Shown: positions 1-8,948, numbered from the stretch's first letter. The stretch: 64,000 bases of DNA from Saprospira grandis str. Lewin (GCF_000250635.1 NC_016940.1:3286501-3350500), one strand, 5' to 3'. Notes: generated by a model from the letters alone, not told the origin. Program-made: numbers and translations.

Positions 1-1739
1 TGGTGGTTCCCCTGCTCAATGATCTCGCCATGTTCTAACACATAAATGCGGTCCACCTCTCGAATAGTGGCCAAGCGGTGGGCAATAATGATTGAGCTGC
101 GGCCCTGCATGAGGGTGTTGAGGGCATCCTGGACCAGCCGCTCAGATTCGGCATCTAGGGCCGAGGTGGCCTCATCCAAAAGCAAAATTTTAGGGTCCTT
201 GAGAATAGCCCGAGCAATGGCAATCCGTTGGCGCTGCCCGCCCGAAAGCGTGATCCCCCTTTCGCCCACAATAGTATCTAAGCCCTCCGGAAACTGCTGG
301 ATGAACTCCCAAGCATTGGCCTTTTGGGCCGCTTCAATGAGCTCTTCCTCGCTGGCGTTTAGCTTTCCGTAGGCAATATTTTCTCGAATTGTTCCACCAA
401 ACATCATCACTTCCTGAGGCACAATGGCCATATTCTGACGCAATTGGCTCAGGTTATAGCCACTAATATCTTGGCCATCAATCAGGATTTTTCCCTGCTG
501 TTGTTGGTAGTAGCGCAGCAAAAGCTGCACAATAGTCGATTTTCCGGCTCCAGAACTACCCACTAGGGCCACTTTTTCGCCTGCGGCCAACTCAAAGTTG
601 ATATTTTTGAGCACCTGAATATCAGGCCGAGAAGGATAGCTAAACGCTAGCTGCTCAAAGCGGATATTTCCCTGAAGTCGAAGCTCGCCCTCTGGCGCCT
701 CAGCGGCTATCTCGGTATCTTGCTCCAAAATATCTAGAATGCGCTCCGAGGCCCCCACGGCCCGCACCAACTGCTCGTAGAAGTTCCCCAAACTAAAGAG
801 CGAACCGCCCAAAAGAGCTGTATAGGTAATAAACTGGACAAAGTCATCAGAGTGAAATCCGTTGGGGTCTGCCTCGTCAATCATGCTCGCTCCAATCCAA
901 AGAATGAAGAAGATAGCCCCAAAAAGGACCGCAATAATAAAGGCAATGAAAAGTCCACGAACTCGAGCAAAACGCAGGGAAATCTGCACCACATTATCTA
1001 CCGAGCGGCCGTAGCGCTTCCGCTCAAACCATTCAGAGGTAAAGGCCTTGACCACCGCAATGGCCGAAAGCGTTTCGTCTAAAATCACATTGGTCGCGGC
1101 CAATTCATCTTGGCGGTTTTTAGACAGTTTGCGAATGTATCGACCAAAGACCATCGCAATGATAATGACCACCGGAAAGGTCCCCAGCATAATTAAGGTC
1201 AGCTTGGGAGCAATAACGGCAATAAAACTCAAGCCGCCAATCAAGATAATCAGCTGCCGAATAAATTCGGCCAAGGTAATCGAGATGGCATCTTGTAGTT
1301 GTTGTACATCAGTGGTGGCCCGGCTAGATAGCTCGCCCACTCGGCGCTGCTCAAAAAAGTGGATCGGCTGCCGAATCAATTGGCTGTATAGGTCTTTCCG
1401 AATATCGGCCATCGATTTTTCACTCACATAGGTAATGAGCAGGGTGCGGATATAAGAAAAGCTAGCCTGAGAAAGCAGCAAGGCCAAAAGCAACCAACCA
1501 ATACTATTAAAGGTGAGGCCATAGGCCGCCTCTCGGTCGGGGTCGGCAATAGCGAGTAGCTCTCCAGCAGCCCAAGGGAAAACCAAAAAGACAGAGCTAC
1601 CCAGCATGAGCAAAATGAGCGAAAGCCCAAAAGCAAAACGGTAGGGCTTGATATAAGCAAGTAGTTTGAAGGCCCGCTTGAGCCCATCTTTTTTGAGTTT
1701 TTTTCGCCCTTTTGGGGCCTGATCATCTTGTTTAGACAT
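1..1739 (-). CDS. ABC exporter, fused membrane and ATPase domains (3' end cut off by window)
   Basis: Read from an ATG at 1739 the frame stays open to the window edge (about 579 residues). The first ~330 residues carry an ABC transporter type-1 membrane domain with about six hydrophobic segments; the rest is the nucleotide-binding domain. Visible motifs: Walker A GSSGAGKST near residue 393, signature LSGGQRQR near 496, Walker B LLLDEATSALD near 516, and the H-loop IIIAHRLAT near 548. The single-chain half-transporter layout matches the MsbA/lipid-exporter family, which acts as a homodimer in the inner membrane. The substrate cannot be told from sequence. The gene is monocistronic at its 5' side, with a candidate -7 box at 1783-1790. 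Confidence 0.93.
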   Translation of the reverse strand, partial: MSKQDDQAPKGRKKLKKDGLKRAFKLLAYIKPYRFAFGLSLILLMLGSSVFLVFPWAAGELLAIADPDREAAYGLTFNSIGWLLLALLLSQASFSYIRTLLITYVSEKSMADIRKDLYSQLIRQPIHFFEQRRVGELSSRATTDVQQLQDAISITLAEFIRQLIILIGGLSFIAVIAPKLTLIMLGTFPVVIIIAMVFGRYIRKLSKNRQDELAATNVILDETLSAIAVVKAFTSEWFERKRYGRSVDNVVQISLRFARVRGLFIAFIIAVLFGAIFFILWIGASMIDEADPNGFHSDDFVQFITYTALLGGSLFSLGNFYEQLVRAVGASERILDILEQDTEIAAEAPEGELRLQGNIRFEQLAFSYPSRPDIQVLKNINFELAAGEKVALVGSSGAGKSTIVQLLLRYYQQQQGKILIDGQDISGYNLSQLRQNMAIVPQEVMMFGGTIRENIAYGKLNASEEELIEAAQKANAWEFIQQFPEGLDTIVGERGITLSGGQRQRIAIARAILKDPKILLLDEATSALDAESERLVQDALNTLMQGRSSIIIAHRLATIREVDRIYVLEHGEIIEQGNH

Positions 1740-1782
1740 TGTTCATTTCTTCTTACTGGCCCAAAAATAGGCTGTTAAGGCG

Positions 1783-1790
1783 CAAAAGTA
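1783..1790 (-). promoter_or_regulatory. candidate -7 promoter box of ABC exporter
   Basis: On the minus strand this reads TACTTTTG, an exact match to the Bacteroidota -7 consensus TAnnTTTG, about 44 nt upstream of the ATG at 1739. No clear TTG -33 box lies at the usual distance, so this is a single-box call. Confidence 0.4.
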
Positions 1791-1860
1791 ACAGTTTTTT
1801 CAACAATAAGCGGGAGGAAGGGTTGGCTAAAATCTCCATATTTATGTCATTTTTTGGTCC

Positions 1861-1894
1861 AAAAAAGGGCAAAACAACTATTGTTGTTTTGCCC
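1861..1894 (-). terminator. rho-independent terminator of the DUF1573 gene
   Basis: A perfect 12-bp stem (1867-1878 with 1883-1894) and a 4-nt loop is followed on the minus strand by six T. It begins 7 nt after the stop codon of the DUF1573 gene ending at 1901. Confidence 0.85.
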
Positions 1895-1900
1895 TTGCCT

Positions 1901-2524
1901 TTACTCCTTCGGCGCTTTTACATCCGCCAAAATCAATAGCTCTACCTTTTCTTGAGGCAGATTTGTTTTGAGCGTGATGGTTTTTCGCTGCAGGCCTTTT
2001 TTGCCTTTGCTATTAAACACGACCTTAATTTTGCCCCTTTCGGCCGTTTCTAAGGCCTTTTTTGGATATTCGGGCACAATACAACCACAGCTCCCTTTGG
2101 CACTAAAAATTTGCAGGGGCATATTGCCCGTATTCTGAAACTCAAATTCAAACTCTACTTTTTGCCCCGCTTCTAGCTCGCCAAAATCATAGACCGTTTG
2201 TACAAATTCCATTTTTGGGCGGGGAATCGCCTGCTCCAAAGCCGCAATCTTCTCCTCTTTCAAGAGCAGCTCCCGATTCATCTTTTTCGTCAAGCTTTCT
2301 AGGGCCAACAGCCTAGCCATCATAGAATCTTGGCGGGCAATGCTGTTGTTTAGGGCCTCTTGTAGGCCGGCCTGTTGCTCCAACATCCGCAGTTGGTTCA
2401 GGCTCTCTTGTTCTAGCTTTTCAATTCGGGCCAATAACTCTTTTTTCGATTGGGCCATTAGGCTGCTGCCCAGAGTACTAAGCAGTAGACAAAGCAGAAG
2501 CAGTTTCATTTGCTGAAATCTCAT
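1901..2524 (-). CDS. DUF1573 family exported protein with coiled coil
   Basis: 207 residues. An N-terminal signal segment (LLLLCLLLSTLGSSLMAQ) is followed by a long charged heptad-like helix (about 25-100), then a DUF1573 immunoglobulin-like domain from about residue 105, recognised by VYDFGELEAGQKVEFEFEFQN and the conserved SCGCIVPEYPK stretch. DUF1573 proteins are common exported Bacteroidota proteins of unknown biochemical role; many resemble ASH/MSP beta-sandwiches. An alternative start at the second Met (2509) gives a tidier signal peptide. It is transcribed alone, with a strong terminator just downstream. Function beyond the fold is unknown. Confidence 0.88.
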   Translation of the reverse strand: MRFQQMKLLLLCLLLSTLGSSLMAQSKKELLARIEKLEQESLNQLRMLEQQAGLQEALNNSIARQDSMMARLLALESLTKKMNRELLLKEEKIAALEQAIPRPKMEFVQTVYDFGELEAGQKVEFEFEFQNTGNMPLQIFSAKGSCGCIVPEYPKKALETAERGKIKVVFNSKGKKGLQRKTITLKTNLPQEKVELLILADVKAPKE

Positions 2525-2558
2525 GATATAACTAGGTTTTAAATGATATGATTGAATT

Positions 2559-2700
2559 GGGGCTGCCCCGGCCTGCGGCCGGGTCGGGCTGTTTCGCAGC
2601 TCGCTGTTCGCTCGGCCCTGCGGCGGCTCCGCCGCCTAGGTCTGGCCTTCGGCCACTGCTGTCCATCCCTCAGCCTGCGCGGGCTTCGCCCGCTGCTAGA
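2559..2700 (+). repeat. GC-rich structured element, copy 1 (GGGGCTG/CAGCC type)
   Basis: Plus-orientation copy with ends GGGGCTGCCC and CCTCAGCC, plus a trailing GCGGGCTTCGCCCGC hairpin. The internal pair is GCAG (in GCAGCTCGC) with CTGC (in CACTGCTG). It lies between the start of the DUF1573 gene and the end of the next minus-strand gene. Confidence 0.9.
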
Positions 2701-2726
2701 CCGAATAAAGGCCAAAAATAAAAAAA

Positions 2727-3134
2727 CTAAGGATTCCATTTCTTTTTGCCATAGGCATAAAGTTCTTGCAGGGCCATACTACCCAAAACCGCAATACAGG
2801 CCGATGTGCCCAAGGCCCCCCCATAGCCCTTAAAAAATTGACTCTGGGCAAAAAAGAGGGCCGCAAAAATGAGGGCCGAAACCAATTGGCTGGGCAAATT
2901 GGGCAAACGATGCCCCTGCGACATGCCCGCAAAACTAGCCCCAAAAAAAATAAGAGGCAACTCTTCTAGCCAAAAATCATCCAAGGGATAGGGCCATAAA
3001 AACAAAAAAAGCGCTAAGCCCAAGCTCGGAGCGGCCGAAGCCAATACTGCCGAAAAATGGGCGTAGCGCTGTAGGTACAAGCTGCAGTTTTGGCCCAAAA
3101 TGCTAATCAAAAAGATAAGAAAAAAGCGAATCAT
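2727..3134 (-). CDS. small integral membrane protein, function unknown
   Basis: 135 residues with about four hydrophobic segments (roughly 2-18, 28-48, 58-75, 85-125) and a short basic tail, YGKKKWNP. I do not recognise the family. The stop is only about 26 nt from copy 1 of the GC-rich element. Upstream, the T9SS peroxidase ends 22 nt before its ATG on the same strand, so the two may be co-transcribed. Hydrophobicity and normal codon use support a real gene; no catalytic motif is visible. Confidence 0.75.
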   Translation of the reverse strand: MIRFFLIFLISILGQNCSLYLQRYAHFSAVLASAAPSLGLALFLFLWPYPLDDFWLEELPLIFFGASFAGMSQGHRLPNLPSQLVSALIFAALFFAQSQFFKGYGGALGTSACIAVLGSMALQELYAYGKKKWNP

Positions 3135-3155
3135 GGACCAAAGGTAAGCAATCGC

Positions 3156-4535
3156 TTAGATTTTTTGTATTCGACTAAGGCCACGGCGACCTTTTAGCCA
3201 CTGACGAACCTCTAGGAGGTAGGAGCCCGCTGGCAAATCTGAAATGTTAAGCTGGATTTGGGCCGATTCACTCTCTTGCCGCTGCATAAGCTGCCCCGCC
3301 ATATTATAAATGCTGATTTGGCAGGGGCCCTCGGGCAAGTCTAGCTGGACCAAATTGCTGCTCGGATTGGGGTAGGGGCGTAACTCTAGGGCATTTTCCA
3401 TCTGGGCCACTGCCGTAGACTGAATGATGCTTAGGCCGCCAACAAAGGGATCGGACCATTTGGGGTCGGTATAGACATTACTGCCAGAAAGGGTAGCCAA
3501 AAAGGCGGCTAGGGCATCTTTTTGGGCCTGCGTCAAGTTTAGCTGTCCTCCAGCGCCTGTCAAGCGAGCATCCAAATTGGTATTGTTGGGGTTTTGAGGA
3601 ACCGCATTATAGTGGTTAATCAATTGCTGTAGATTTGTAATGTTCCCATTGTGCATCAAGGGACCATTGAGCTGCCCCTGAGGATTAACAATATCCCGCA
3701 AAGAAGGCGCCCGGGTATTTGTCAGATCTATGCCTGAGCCATCTGCAGTAGCAATGATGCCATTGTTGTTGGTCGCCGGGTCAATATCAAATTCGGGGGC
3801 GCGGTGGCAACCTTGGCAGCCCGCTCCACCAATAGTGGGGGGATCAATAAAGAGCAGCTTCCCTTGGTTTTCTTGGGCCGTAAAATTACCAAAGTTCTGA
3901 TTGATGTTGCCATTGGCTTGGGCCAGCCCTTGGTCAAAACGGCTATCAAAAGATTGGATAGAGCGCACAAACTGAGAGAGGGCTTCCTGCATACGCGCCT
4001 CTGTAACAATGGTGTCGCCATAAACAAAGGTGAAGAGTTGTTGGTAGCGAGGGAGTGCACTAAGGCGGCGAATAAGAGAATCTAAATCAGGCTGTCCATT
4101 GCTGCCCGAAAAACCCATCTCTAGATGGTCCTGAATGGGGTGTGTGGTCTGCTCGGCTAAGCTCAGGGCACGTTTATCCCAAAAGAATTTTACCTCCTCG
4201 GCAAAGCGGGCATTGATGAGGCGCATAGAGTGGCGGCCCGTGAGCCCACCATCTAAGCCTAAAGATTGTTTGGCCGTATCGCCAAAGGCAAAGGCCTGCT
4301 TGTGGCAGCTCCCACAAGAAATTGTGCTGTTGGCCGAGAGTGCCTTATCATAAAATAAAACACGGCCTAAAGTAGCCACCGCATCACTCATCTGTTGGCC
4401 TGCGGGCAAATTGTCTAGCTGAATATAAGCGGGAACAGCTTGATTGGCGTAGTTGTCTAGCTGGTCTAAGTCAATAGTGCTAGCGCCAAGCACCAGGGCC
4501 ATTAAGGCTGCTGCAAAAACAAAGGATAATCGCAT
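3156..4535 (-). CDS. di-haem cytochrome c peroxidase (MauG/CcpA family) with T9SS sorting domain
   Basis: 459 residues. A signal peptide (1-18) is followed by the bacterial cytochrome c peroxidase domain with two haem c attachment sites, CGSCH at 74-78 and CQGCH at 240-244. Such enzymes reduce hydrogen peroxide or oxidise protein or small-molecule substrates in the periplasm or outside the cell. The last ~75 residues form a type IX secretion C-terminal domain beginning at LRPYPNPSSN and including YNMAGQLM and LPAGSYLLEVR, so the protein is predicted to cross the outer membrane and be surface-attached or released. A secreted di-haem peroxidase is well known in this phylum. Its upstream region holds a puzzling plus-strand terminator and element copy 2. 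Confidence 0.93.
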   Translation of the reverse strand: MRLSFVFAAALMALVLGASTIDLDQLDNYANQAVPAYIQLDNLPAGQQMSDAVATLGRVLFYDKALSANSTISCGSCHKQAFAFGDTAKQSLGLDGGLTGRHSMRLINARFAEEVKFFWDKRALSLAEQTTHPIQDHLEMGFSGSNGQPDLDSLIRRLSALPRYQQLFTFVYGDTIVTEARMQEALSQFVRSIQSFDSRFDQGLAQANGNINQNFGNFTAQENQGKLLFIDPPTIGGAGCQGCHRAPEFDIDPATNNNGIIATADGSGIDLTNTRAPSLRDIVNPQGQLNGPLMHNGNITNLQQLINHYNAVPQNPNNTNLDARLTGAGGQLNLTQAQKDALAAFLATLSGSNVYTDPKWSDPFVGGLSIIQSTAVAQMENALELRPYPNPSSNLVQLDLPEGPCQISIYNMAGQLMQRQESESAQIQLNISDLPAGSYLLEVRQWLKGRRGLSRIQKI

Positions 4536-4694
4536 AAGTTGTGGAGTAAAGGGGAAAGAAAGCGTTTAAGGGCTTTAGGACAGTACTGATGGACAAAGGT
4601 TTAAACATTTCTTTAACAACTTAAGTCTTTTTGATAGTATTTTCTAGCTAGATAAATTTTAAATTGAGGTCCAAGCCTTAGTGACTAGACGCAG

Positions 4695-4733
4695 GCAGGC
4701 CGTTGTTCCTGAAGAACAACGGCCTGCTTTTTT
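4695..4733 (+). terminator. strong terminator hairpin with no visible plus-strand gene
   Basis: A perfect 14-bp GC-rich stem (4695-4708 with 4714-4727), 5-nt loop and six T on the plus strand. The genes on both sides are on the minus strand, so nothing recognised would use it. The stretch 4536-4694 before it is AT-rich with no open frame of note. It may end a small RNA. Confidence 0.75.
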
Positions 4734-4756
4734 GGGCCAAATTGGCCTTTTTGTCG

Positions 4757-4899
4757 AGCTCGGGCGCGCAGCGCCAGCCGGCTGAGGGATGGGCAGCAGT
4801 GGCCCGAAGGGCCAGACCCAGCCGCCAGAGGCGGCGCAGGGCCGAGCAGGCCTGCGAGCTGCGATACAGCCCGACCCGCCCGTAGGGCGGGGCAGCCCC
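4757..4899 (-). repeat. GC-rich structured element, copy 2 (GGGGCTG/CAGCC type)
   Basis: Minus-orientation copy; its GGGG end (4899) lies 5 nt after the stop of the minus-strand gene ending at 4905. It includes a GCGCGCAGCGC-like outer hairpin at the far end. Confidence 0.9.
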
Positions 4900-4904
4900 A
4901 AATC

Positions 4905-5210
4905 CTAGATATTGAGTGGATTGTGATAGAACATCCAGATAAAGGCCAGGATAACCGTGGGCAACATAATGCCTCGGGTAAACTCATCGAATCGGCGGCG
5001 GTTGGCTATGGCCACGGGAATCAAGTTGCCGCAGATCGCAATCAGGTGGAGCGTGCTGTCCTTAAAGCCTGGCCAAGCCGTGGCATAGGTGTCCAGGACT
5101 CCAGATTGTAGTAGAATTTTATTGATGGCAAAGACGAGGGCAAAGCTAATCAGGGGCGTAATGAGTCCCCAAGCCAAGCCATATACCAATTGATCTTTAA
5201 ACAGTTGCAT
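4905..5210 (-). CDS. small membrane protein downstream of surE
   Basis: 101 residues with three hydrophobic segments (about 8-30, 55-70, 80-97) and a basic NRRRFDEF turn between the second and third. Its ATG is 3 nt past the surE stop, so the two are almost certainly co-transcribed. Family not recognised with certainty; a short membrane protein next to surE is a layout I associate with other Bacteroidota, but no function is known to me. Element copy 2 follows directly after its stop. Confidence 0.8.
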   Translation of the reverse strand: MQLFKDQLVYGLAWGLITPLISFALVFAINKILLQSGVLDTYATAWPGFKDSTLHLIAICGNLIPVAIANRRRFDEFTRGIMLPTVILAFIWMFYHNPLNI

Positions 5211-5213
5211 AGC

Positions 5214-5984
5214 TTATACTTCTTCCAGAAATTTGAGATGATTTAGAGCGGGATAGGCCGTGAGGTCGTGCATAGAAGGCACCACCGAAACGTAGCCATT
5301 TTCTAGGGCGCAGACGTCGGCATTTTCGTCTTCTTTGGCTAGGGTAAACTTGCCCGTGAGCCAGTAGTAAGTGCGGCCCATGGGGTCGGTATTTTCCAAA
5401 AAGTCTTCGGCCCAATGCCCCTCTGCCTGATGGCAAACCTTAATGCCTTTGATGGCATCGGCGGGTAGTTTGGGGATATTGACATTAAGGAGAAGGGTTT
5501 CTTTTAGGCCTTGTTCTAGGACCTGCTTAATAATCTTGCGGGCATAGATTTTTGCGGCCGAAAAATCGGCCTCAATGCTATAGTCGAGCAAGGAAAAACC
5601 GATAGAGGGAATCCCTTCTACGGAAGCCTCCATGGCGGCCGACATGGTGCCGGAGTAAATGATATTGATCGAGGCATTGGAGCCATGGTTGATGCCCGAA
5701 ACACAGAGGTCAATATCTTCATTTTTGAGCAAAACATGCTTGGCCAATTTGACACAATCTACTGGGGTGCCCGAGCAGGCATAGGCGGGGATATTAGGGC
5801 CAAAAATGCGTTGTTCTTTGAGGCGGAGGGGGTGTTCTAGGGTAATGGCATGCCCTTGTCCAGATTGCGGACTATCGGGGGCCACTACATAGACCTGCCC
5901 AAATTCTTGGGCCACTTCTACTAGGGCGCGGATGCCCGGGGCGCTTAGGCCGTCGTCATTGGTAACTAATATGTTTAGCGACAT
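5214..5984 (-). CDS. surE: 5'/3'-nucleotidase SurE
   Basis: 256 residues, the normal SurE length. SurE removes phosphate from nucleoside monophosphates, with a divalent metal, in the cytoplasm. The N-terminal metal-binding motif NILVTNDDG (Asp10, Asp11), the PDSPQSGQGHAIT loop, and the SGINHGSN motif with the conserved Asn are all present. It heads a tight pair with the small membrane protein ending at 4905; the upstream acetyltransferase gene ends 14 nt before its ATG, so a longer operon from the PgpH-like gene onward is likely. Confidence 0.96.
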   Translation of the reverse strand: MSLNILVTNDDGLSAPGIRALVEVAQEFGQVYVVAPDSPQSGQGHAITLEHPLRLKEQRIFGPNIPAYACSGTPVDCVKLAKHVLLKNEDIDLCVSGINHGSNASINIIYSGTMSAAMEASVEGIPSIGFSLLDYSIEADFSAAKIYARKIIKQVLEQGLKETLLLNVNIPKLPADAIKGIKVCHQAEGHWAEDFLENTDPMGRTYYWLTGKFTLAKEDENADVCALENGYVSVVPSMHDLTAYPALNHLKFLEEV

Positions 5985-5998
5985 AATTTAGGTAGCGT

Positions 5999-6502
5999 TT
6001 AAAAGAGTTTAGCCATTAGATATTCGTCAATGTACTCGCCATTGACTCTGGCCGAATGTTTTTTGGTGCCTTCTATTTCAAAGCCTCGTTTTTTGTAAAG
6101 GGCGACCCCTCTTTCGTTATGGGTCATGACGGTGAGCTCGAGGCGATGGATGCCGTTTTCTTGGGCCCAATCTTCTAGGGCGGCAAAGAGGGTGTTGCCT
6201 AGCCCTTGGCCCCAAAATTCTTTGAGGACCGAGATGCCAATATGCATAGCGTGCTTAATGCGCTCGCCCCGACCATAGGGGAAGCTGCCCGCAATATGGC
6301 CAATGAAACGGCCGCTTTCTTCTTCTACCGCCAAAAAGATGCGATGAATGCCCGTAGCAACCGCCATGCGTAGCTGAAAGCTGTTCATTTGCCGCTCGCC
6401 AGGCTCTTGCAACATAAAGTTACTCTCGGCATCGGTGGTTTGCAATAGCTCAATAAAGGCCTTGGCATCTTGGGGTTTCATGGCACGGATAATATAGCCC
6501 AT
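5999..6502 (-). CDS. GNAT family N-acetyltransferase
   Basis: 167 residues. The GNAT fold is shown by the central LGISVLKEFWGQGLGNTLF stretch, whose Q-x-x-G-x-G/A-like turn (WGQGLG) binds acetyl-CoA, and by the C-terminal NERGVALYKKRGFEIEGT motif found in many GNAT enzymes, including those of the RimJ/RimL and PaiA-like groups. The acceptor substrate cannot be deduced. The start codon lies 2 nt after the stop of the PgpH-like gene, so both are in one minus-strand operon with surE. Confidence 0.92.
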   Translation of the reverse strand: MGYIIRAMKPQDAKAFIELLQTTDAESNFMLQEPGERQMNSFQLRMAVATGIHRIFLAVEEESGRFIGHIAGSFPYGRGERIKHAMHIGISVLKEFWGQGLGNTLFAALEDWAQENGIHRLELTVMTHNERGVALYKKRGFEIEGTKKHSARVNGEYIDEYLMAKLF

Positions 6503-6504
6503 AG

Positions 6505-8646
6505 TTATTCAGATTTCTTTTTCTGTTCTTCGGGGTACTCAATGCGCACATGCTGAATGCTGCGAAGCATTTTCTTGAATACCGCCTTAATTTGATCGAG
6601 TTCTTTAAAGGTAATGTTTGTGTTTTGCAATTGGCCCAGCTCTAATTTGAACTTGACAATTTTATCGACCAATTGGTCAATATCTTGACCCGTAGGATTT
6701 TTTAAGCTTTTGGATGCCGCCTCAATAGAGTCGGCCAACATCAATATGGCCTCTTCTTTATTTCTGGGGGCTGGTCCAGGGTAGCTGAAATCGGCCGGGT
6801 CTACTTCTAAGTCAGGATTTTCCTTTTGGTACATCCGATAGAAATATTCTACTCTTGTGCTGCCGTGATGCGTGGCAATAAAATCAACTAAAGCCCGAGG
6901 TAAACGGTATTTTCTGGCCAACTTAACGCCCTCGGTCACATGCCCAATAATCATAGCCGCACTTTCTTTATAAGTCAATTCCTCATGCGGATTATATTGG
7001 TTTTGGTTCTCTATAAAGTAAGGCGGATTGAGCATTTTGCCAATATCGTGATAAAGGGCCCCAACCTTGACGAGTAGGGCGTTCCCACCTACTTCCGAGC
7101 AAGCTGCCTCGGCCAAGTTGGCCACCTGTAAGGAGTGTTGCATGGTGCCTGGCGCTTTGAGCGATAGCTCTTTGAGCAAGGGCTTGTTGAGGTCCGAAAG
7201 TTCTACCAAAGTGATTTCAGAGATAAGCCCAAAGATGCGTTCTAGCAAGGGAATCAAAGGGTAGGTGAGTAGGGTCAAAAAGACGTTAAAGCTAATCCAA
7301 CCCAAGTTACCCCATTCTACGCCCTCTTCAATCAAGCGACCATCTTCGGCCAAAACAGGCGAAAAGGCGCCTTTGTGAATGAGCTCTAGCCCCAAATAAC
7401 AGCCCGCATAGGCAATCCCAATATAAAGGACCGCAAAAAAGAAGTCAGTCAAATAACGGGTTTTGCGCTTGGTCAATACGGCTACCATGCCCACAATAAT
7501 CTGGACCAAAATAAATTGATAGTCCAAAGAAAGCAGCATACTCGCAATCAGAATGATCACAATATGCGTAAAGAGCGCCATCTGAGCCGAAAAGAAGTTC
7601 TTGATGACAATAGGCACAATGCAAAAGGGAATCAGATAGGAGCTCAATTCTGGCAGTTGGTCTACCGCAAAAGAAAGATAAGAGTAGCCTCCAATAAAGA
7701 CCAAAATCAGGCTCAAATGCTGGTTGTTGTTAAAGAGCTCCGGCGAATAGGTCCGCATGAAAATACTAAAAATAGCAATCAGGGCCAAGGTCAAGAGCAG
7801 GTAGCCCAAATAAATCAAAAAGCCGTTTTTATGCTGGTTGATCTCTTGGTCATATTTTTCTTTGTAGGAAATCAGCTTGGCATAAGCCGTAGAATCTACC
7901 AATTCATTTCGTCTAATGATTAGCTCGCCCGCCTTGACCATCCCTCTGGTCAGCGAGACATTATCAATGGCCAAGGCTTTGTTTTTGGCGGTCAAGGAGG
8001 CGTCGTAGTTGATGTCTGCCTGGGCCATCAAACTGTCTAATAGGGCCAAAAGGAGCTCGGTTTGCTCCGAACTTTGGGGCAGTTTCCCCAAGCTATCGAC
8101 CACAATCTGGGCGGCCTCTCGCTGCGAAAGGAAGTCGAGGGCCTGATGCTCGCCCAATTCTACTTGCTGCTCAATGAGGCGAAATTGCAATTCTTTGCCC
8201 TCTGCCTGATGCTGGCTGGCCAACTCAATAATGTGCTGTTCATAGGTTTTGGCCAGCAGGCCTTGCCCCAAATCTTGGGCCTGACTACTATCTATTAGGG
8301 CCCGAATGCTATCATTCAATTGCTGGTAGCGCTGGGCAAAAGCCGTTTCAAAGCTAGCAATTTGCTTTTGGCCCAAGGCCGCATTCAAGCGATAATAAGG
8401 CATGAAGTCTTTGGCCAAATATTCCTTTTCTTGGGCCAATAGGGTTTCCGATTTCTTAATCGGAAAGGCAAAAGGTGCTCTGAGGTCCTCATAACGCCAA
8501 CTTTCTCCCGGCTCAAAGTTATAATCCAAACGGATGTTGTTGGGGAAAAAGAGGCTAATAAATAAAACTAAAGCCCCCAACAAAACATAGCGCACAATAT
8601 GCGGAATGGTTTGTAGGTATTGCTGTATCGCATTTTTCTTTTTCAT
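6505..8646 (-). CDS. 7TM-HD family phosphohydrolase (PgpH-like)
   Basis: 713 residues from the ATG at 8646 (MKKKNAIQQYL); an upstream in-frame TTG-type start at 8685 is less likely. One N-terminal membrane helix is followed by a long extracytoplasmic region (about 45-275, 7TMR-HDED type), about seven membrane helices (280-470), and a cytoplasmic HD domain with TMQHSLQVANLA and ALYHDIGK. In other bacteria PgpH hydrolyses cyclic di-AMP; that activity here is inferred from the family. Near the C terminus PTGQDIDQLVDKIV is typical of the family. It leads the operon with the GNAT gene and surE. Confidence 0.94.
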   Translation of the reverse strand: MKKKNAIQQYLQTIPHIVRYVLLGALVLFISLFFPNNIRLDYNFEPGESWRYEDLRAPFAFPIKKSETLLAQEKEYLAKDFMPYYRLNAALGQKQIASFETAFAQRYQQLNDSIRALIDSSQAQDLGQGLLAKTYEQHIIELASQHQAEGKELQFRLIEQQVELGEHQALDFLSQREAAQIVVDSLGKLPQSSEQTELLLALLDSLMAQADINYDASLTAKNKALAIDNVSLTRGMVKAGELIIRRNELVDSTAYAKLISYKEKYDQEINQHKNGFLIYLGYLLLTLALIAIFSIFMRTYSPELFNNNQHLSLILVFIGGYSYLSFAVDQLPELSSYLIPFCIVPIVIKNFFSAQMALFTHIVIILIASMLLSLDYQFILVQIIVGMVAVLTKRKTRYLTDFFFAVLYIGIAYAGCYLGLELIHKGAFSPVLAEDGRLIEEGVEWGNLGWISFNVFLTLLTYPLIPLLERIFGLISEITLVELSDLNKPLLKELSLKAPGTMQHSLQVANLAEAACSEVGGNALLVKVGALYHDIGKMLNPPYFIENQNQYNPHEELTYKESAAMIIGHVTEGVKLARKYRLPRALVDFIATHHGSTRVEYFYRMYQKENPDLEVDPADFSYPGPAPRNKEEAILMLADSIEAASKSLKNPTGQDIDQLVDKIVKFKLELGQLQNTNITFKELDQIKAVFKKMLRSIQHVRIEYPEEQKKKSE

Positions 8647-8716
8647 AATTGTTTTTTGCAGTCTGGCCAAAATACAAAGATTCAATGGCTTTGCTGTGGG
8701 CTCTTCTGTTTTTTTT

Positions 8717-8835
8717 GGGGCCCGCGGCCAGCAAGCTGGCCGCCGCTATGCTCCGCCGCTCGCAAGTCTGCTCGGCCCTGCGCGGGCTGCGCCCGCTAGG
8801 TCTGGCCTTCGGCCACGGCTGCGCAGCGCTGGGCC
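8717..8835 (+). repeat. GC-rich structured element, copy 3 (GGGGCCC/GGGCC type)
   Basis: Plus-orientation copy of the third flavour: ends GGGGCCCGCGG and GCTGGGCC. The internal pair is GCCG with CGGC, instead of GCAG with CTGC, so both halves have changed together. Confidence 0.9.
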
Positions 8836-8847
8836 TGCCCGATGCGC

Positions 8848-8882
8848 AAATAAAAAGGCCAGCGCTCTGCAGAGCGCTGGCC
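8848..8882 (-). terminator. terminator built on a 26-bp perfect palindrome
   Basis: Positions 8857-8882 form a perfect inverted repeat (13-bp arms, GGCCAGCGCTCTG and its complement) followed on the minus strand by TTTTTATTT. It should end transcripts from the FG-GAP genes at 9090-13544 after they pass element copy 4. Confidence 0.75.
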
Positions 8883-8948
8883 AAGTTGGTCCATTCGTCA
8901 ATTTAATCAGGGCGGCTCGGCCAACAGGCGGCTGTTCAGCCGCCAATC

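Noticed and set aside
1-1739. plus-strand frames at 46-372, 852-1082 and 1048-1431
   Set aside because: They are antisense to the ABC exporter, whose motifs and continuous frame are clear.
2539-2833. Arg- and Pro-rich open frames across GC-rich elements here and at every other copy
   Set aside because: The same peptide fragments recur wherever an element lies, on both strands and in several frames, so they follow from the repeat sequence and not from genes.
8857-8882. site for a dimeric recombinase or an operator
   Set aside because: The 26-bp palindrome is followed by a T-rich tract on the minus strand, which fits a terminator better.
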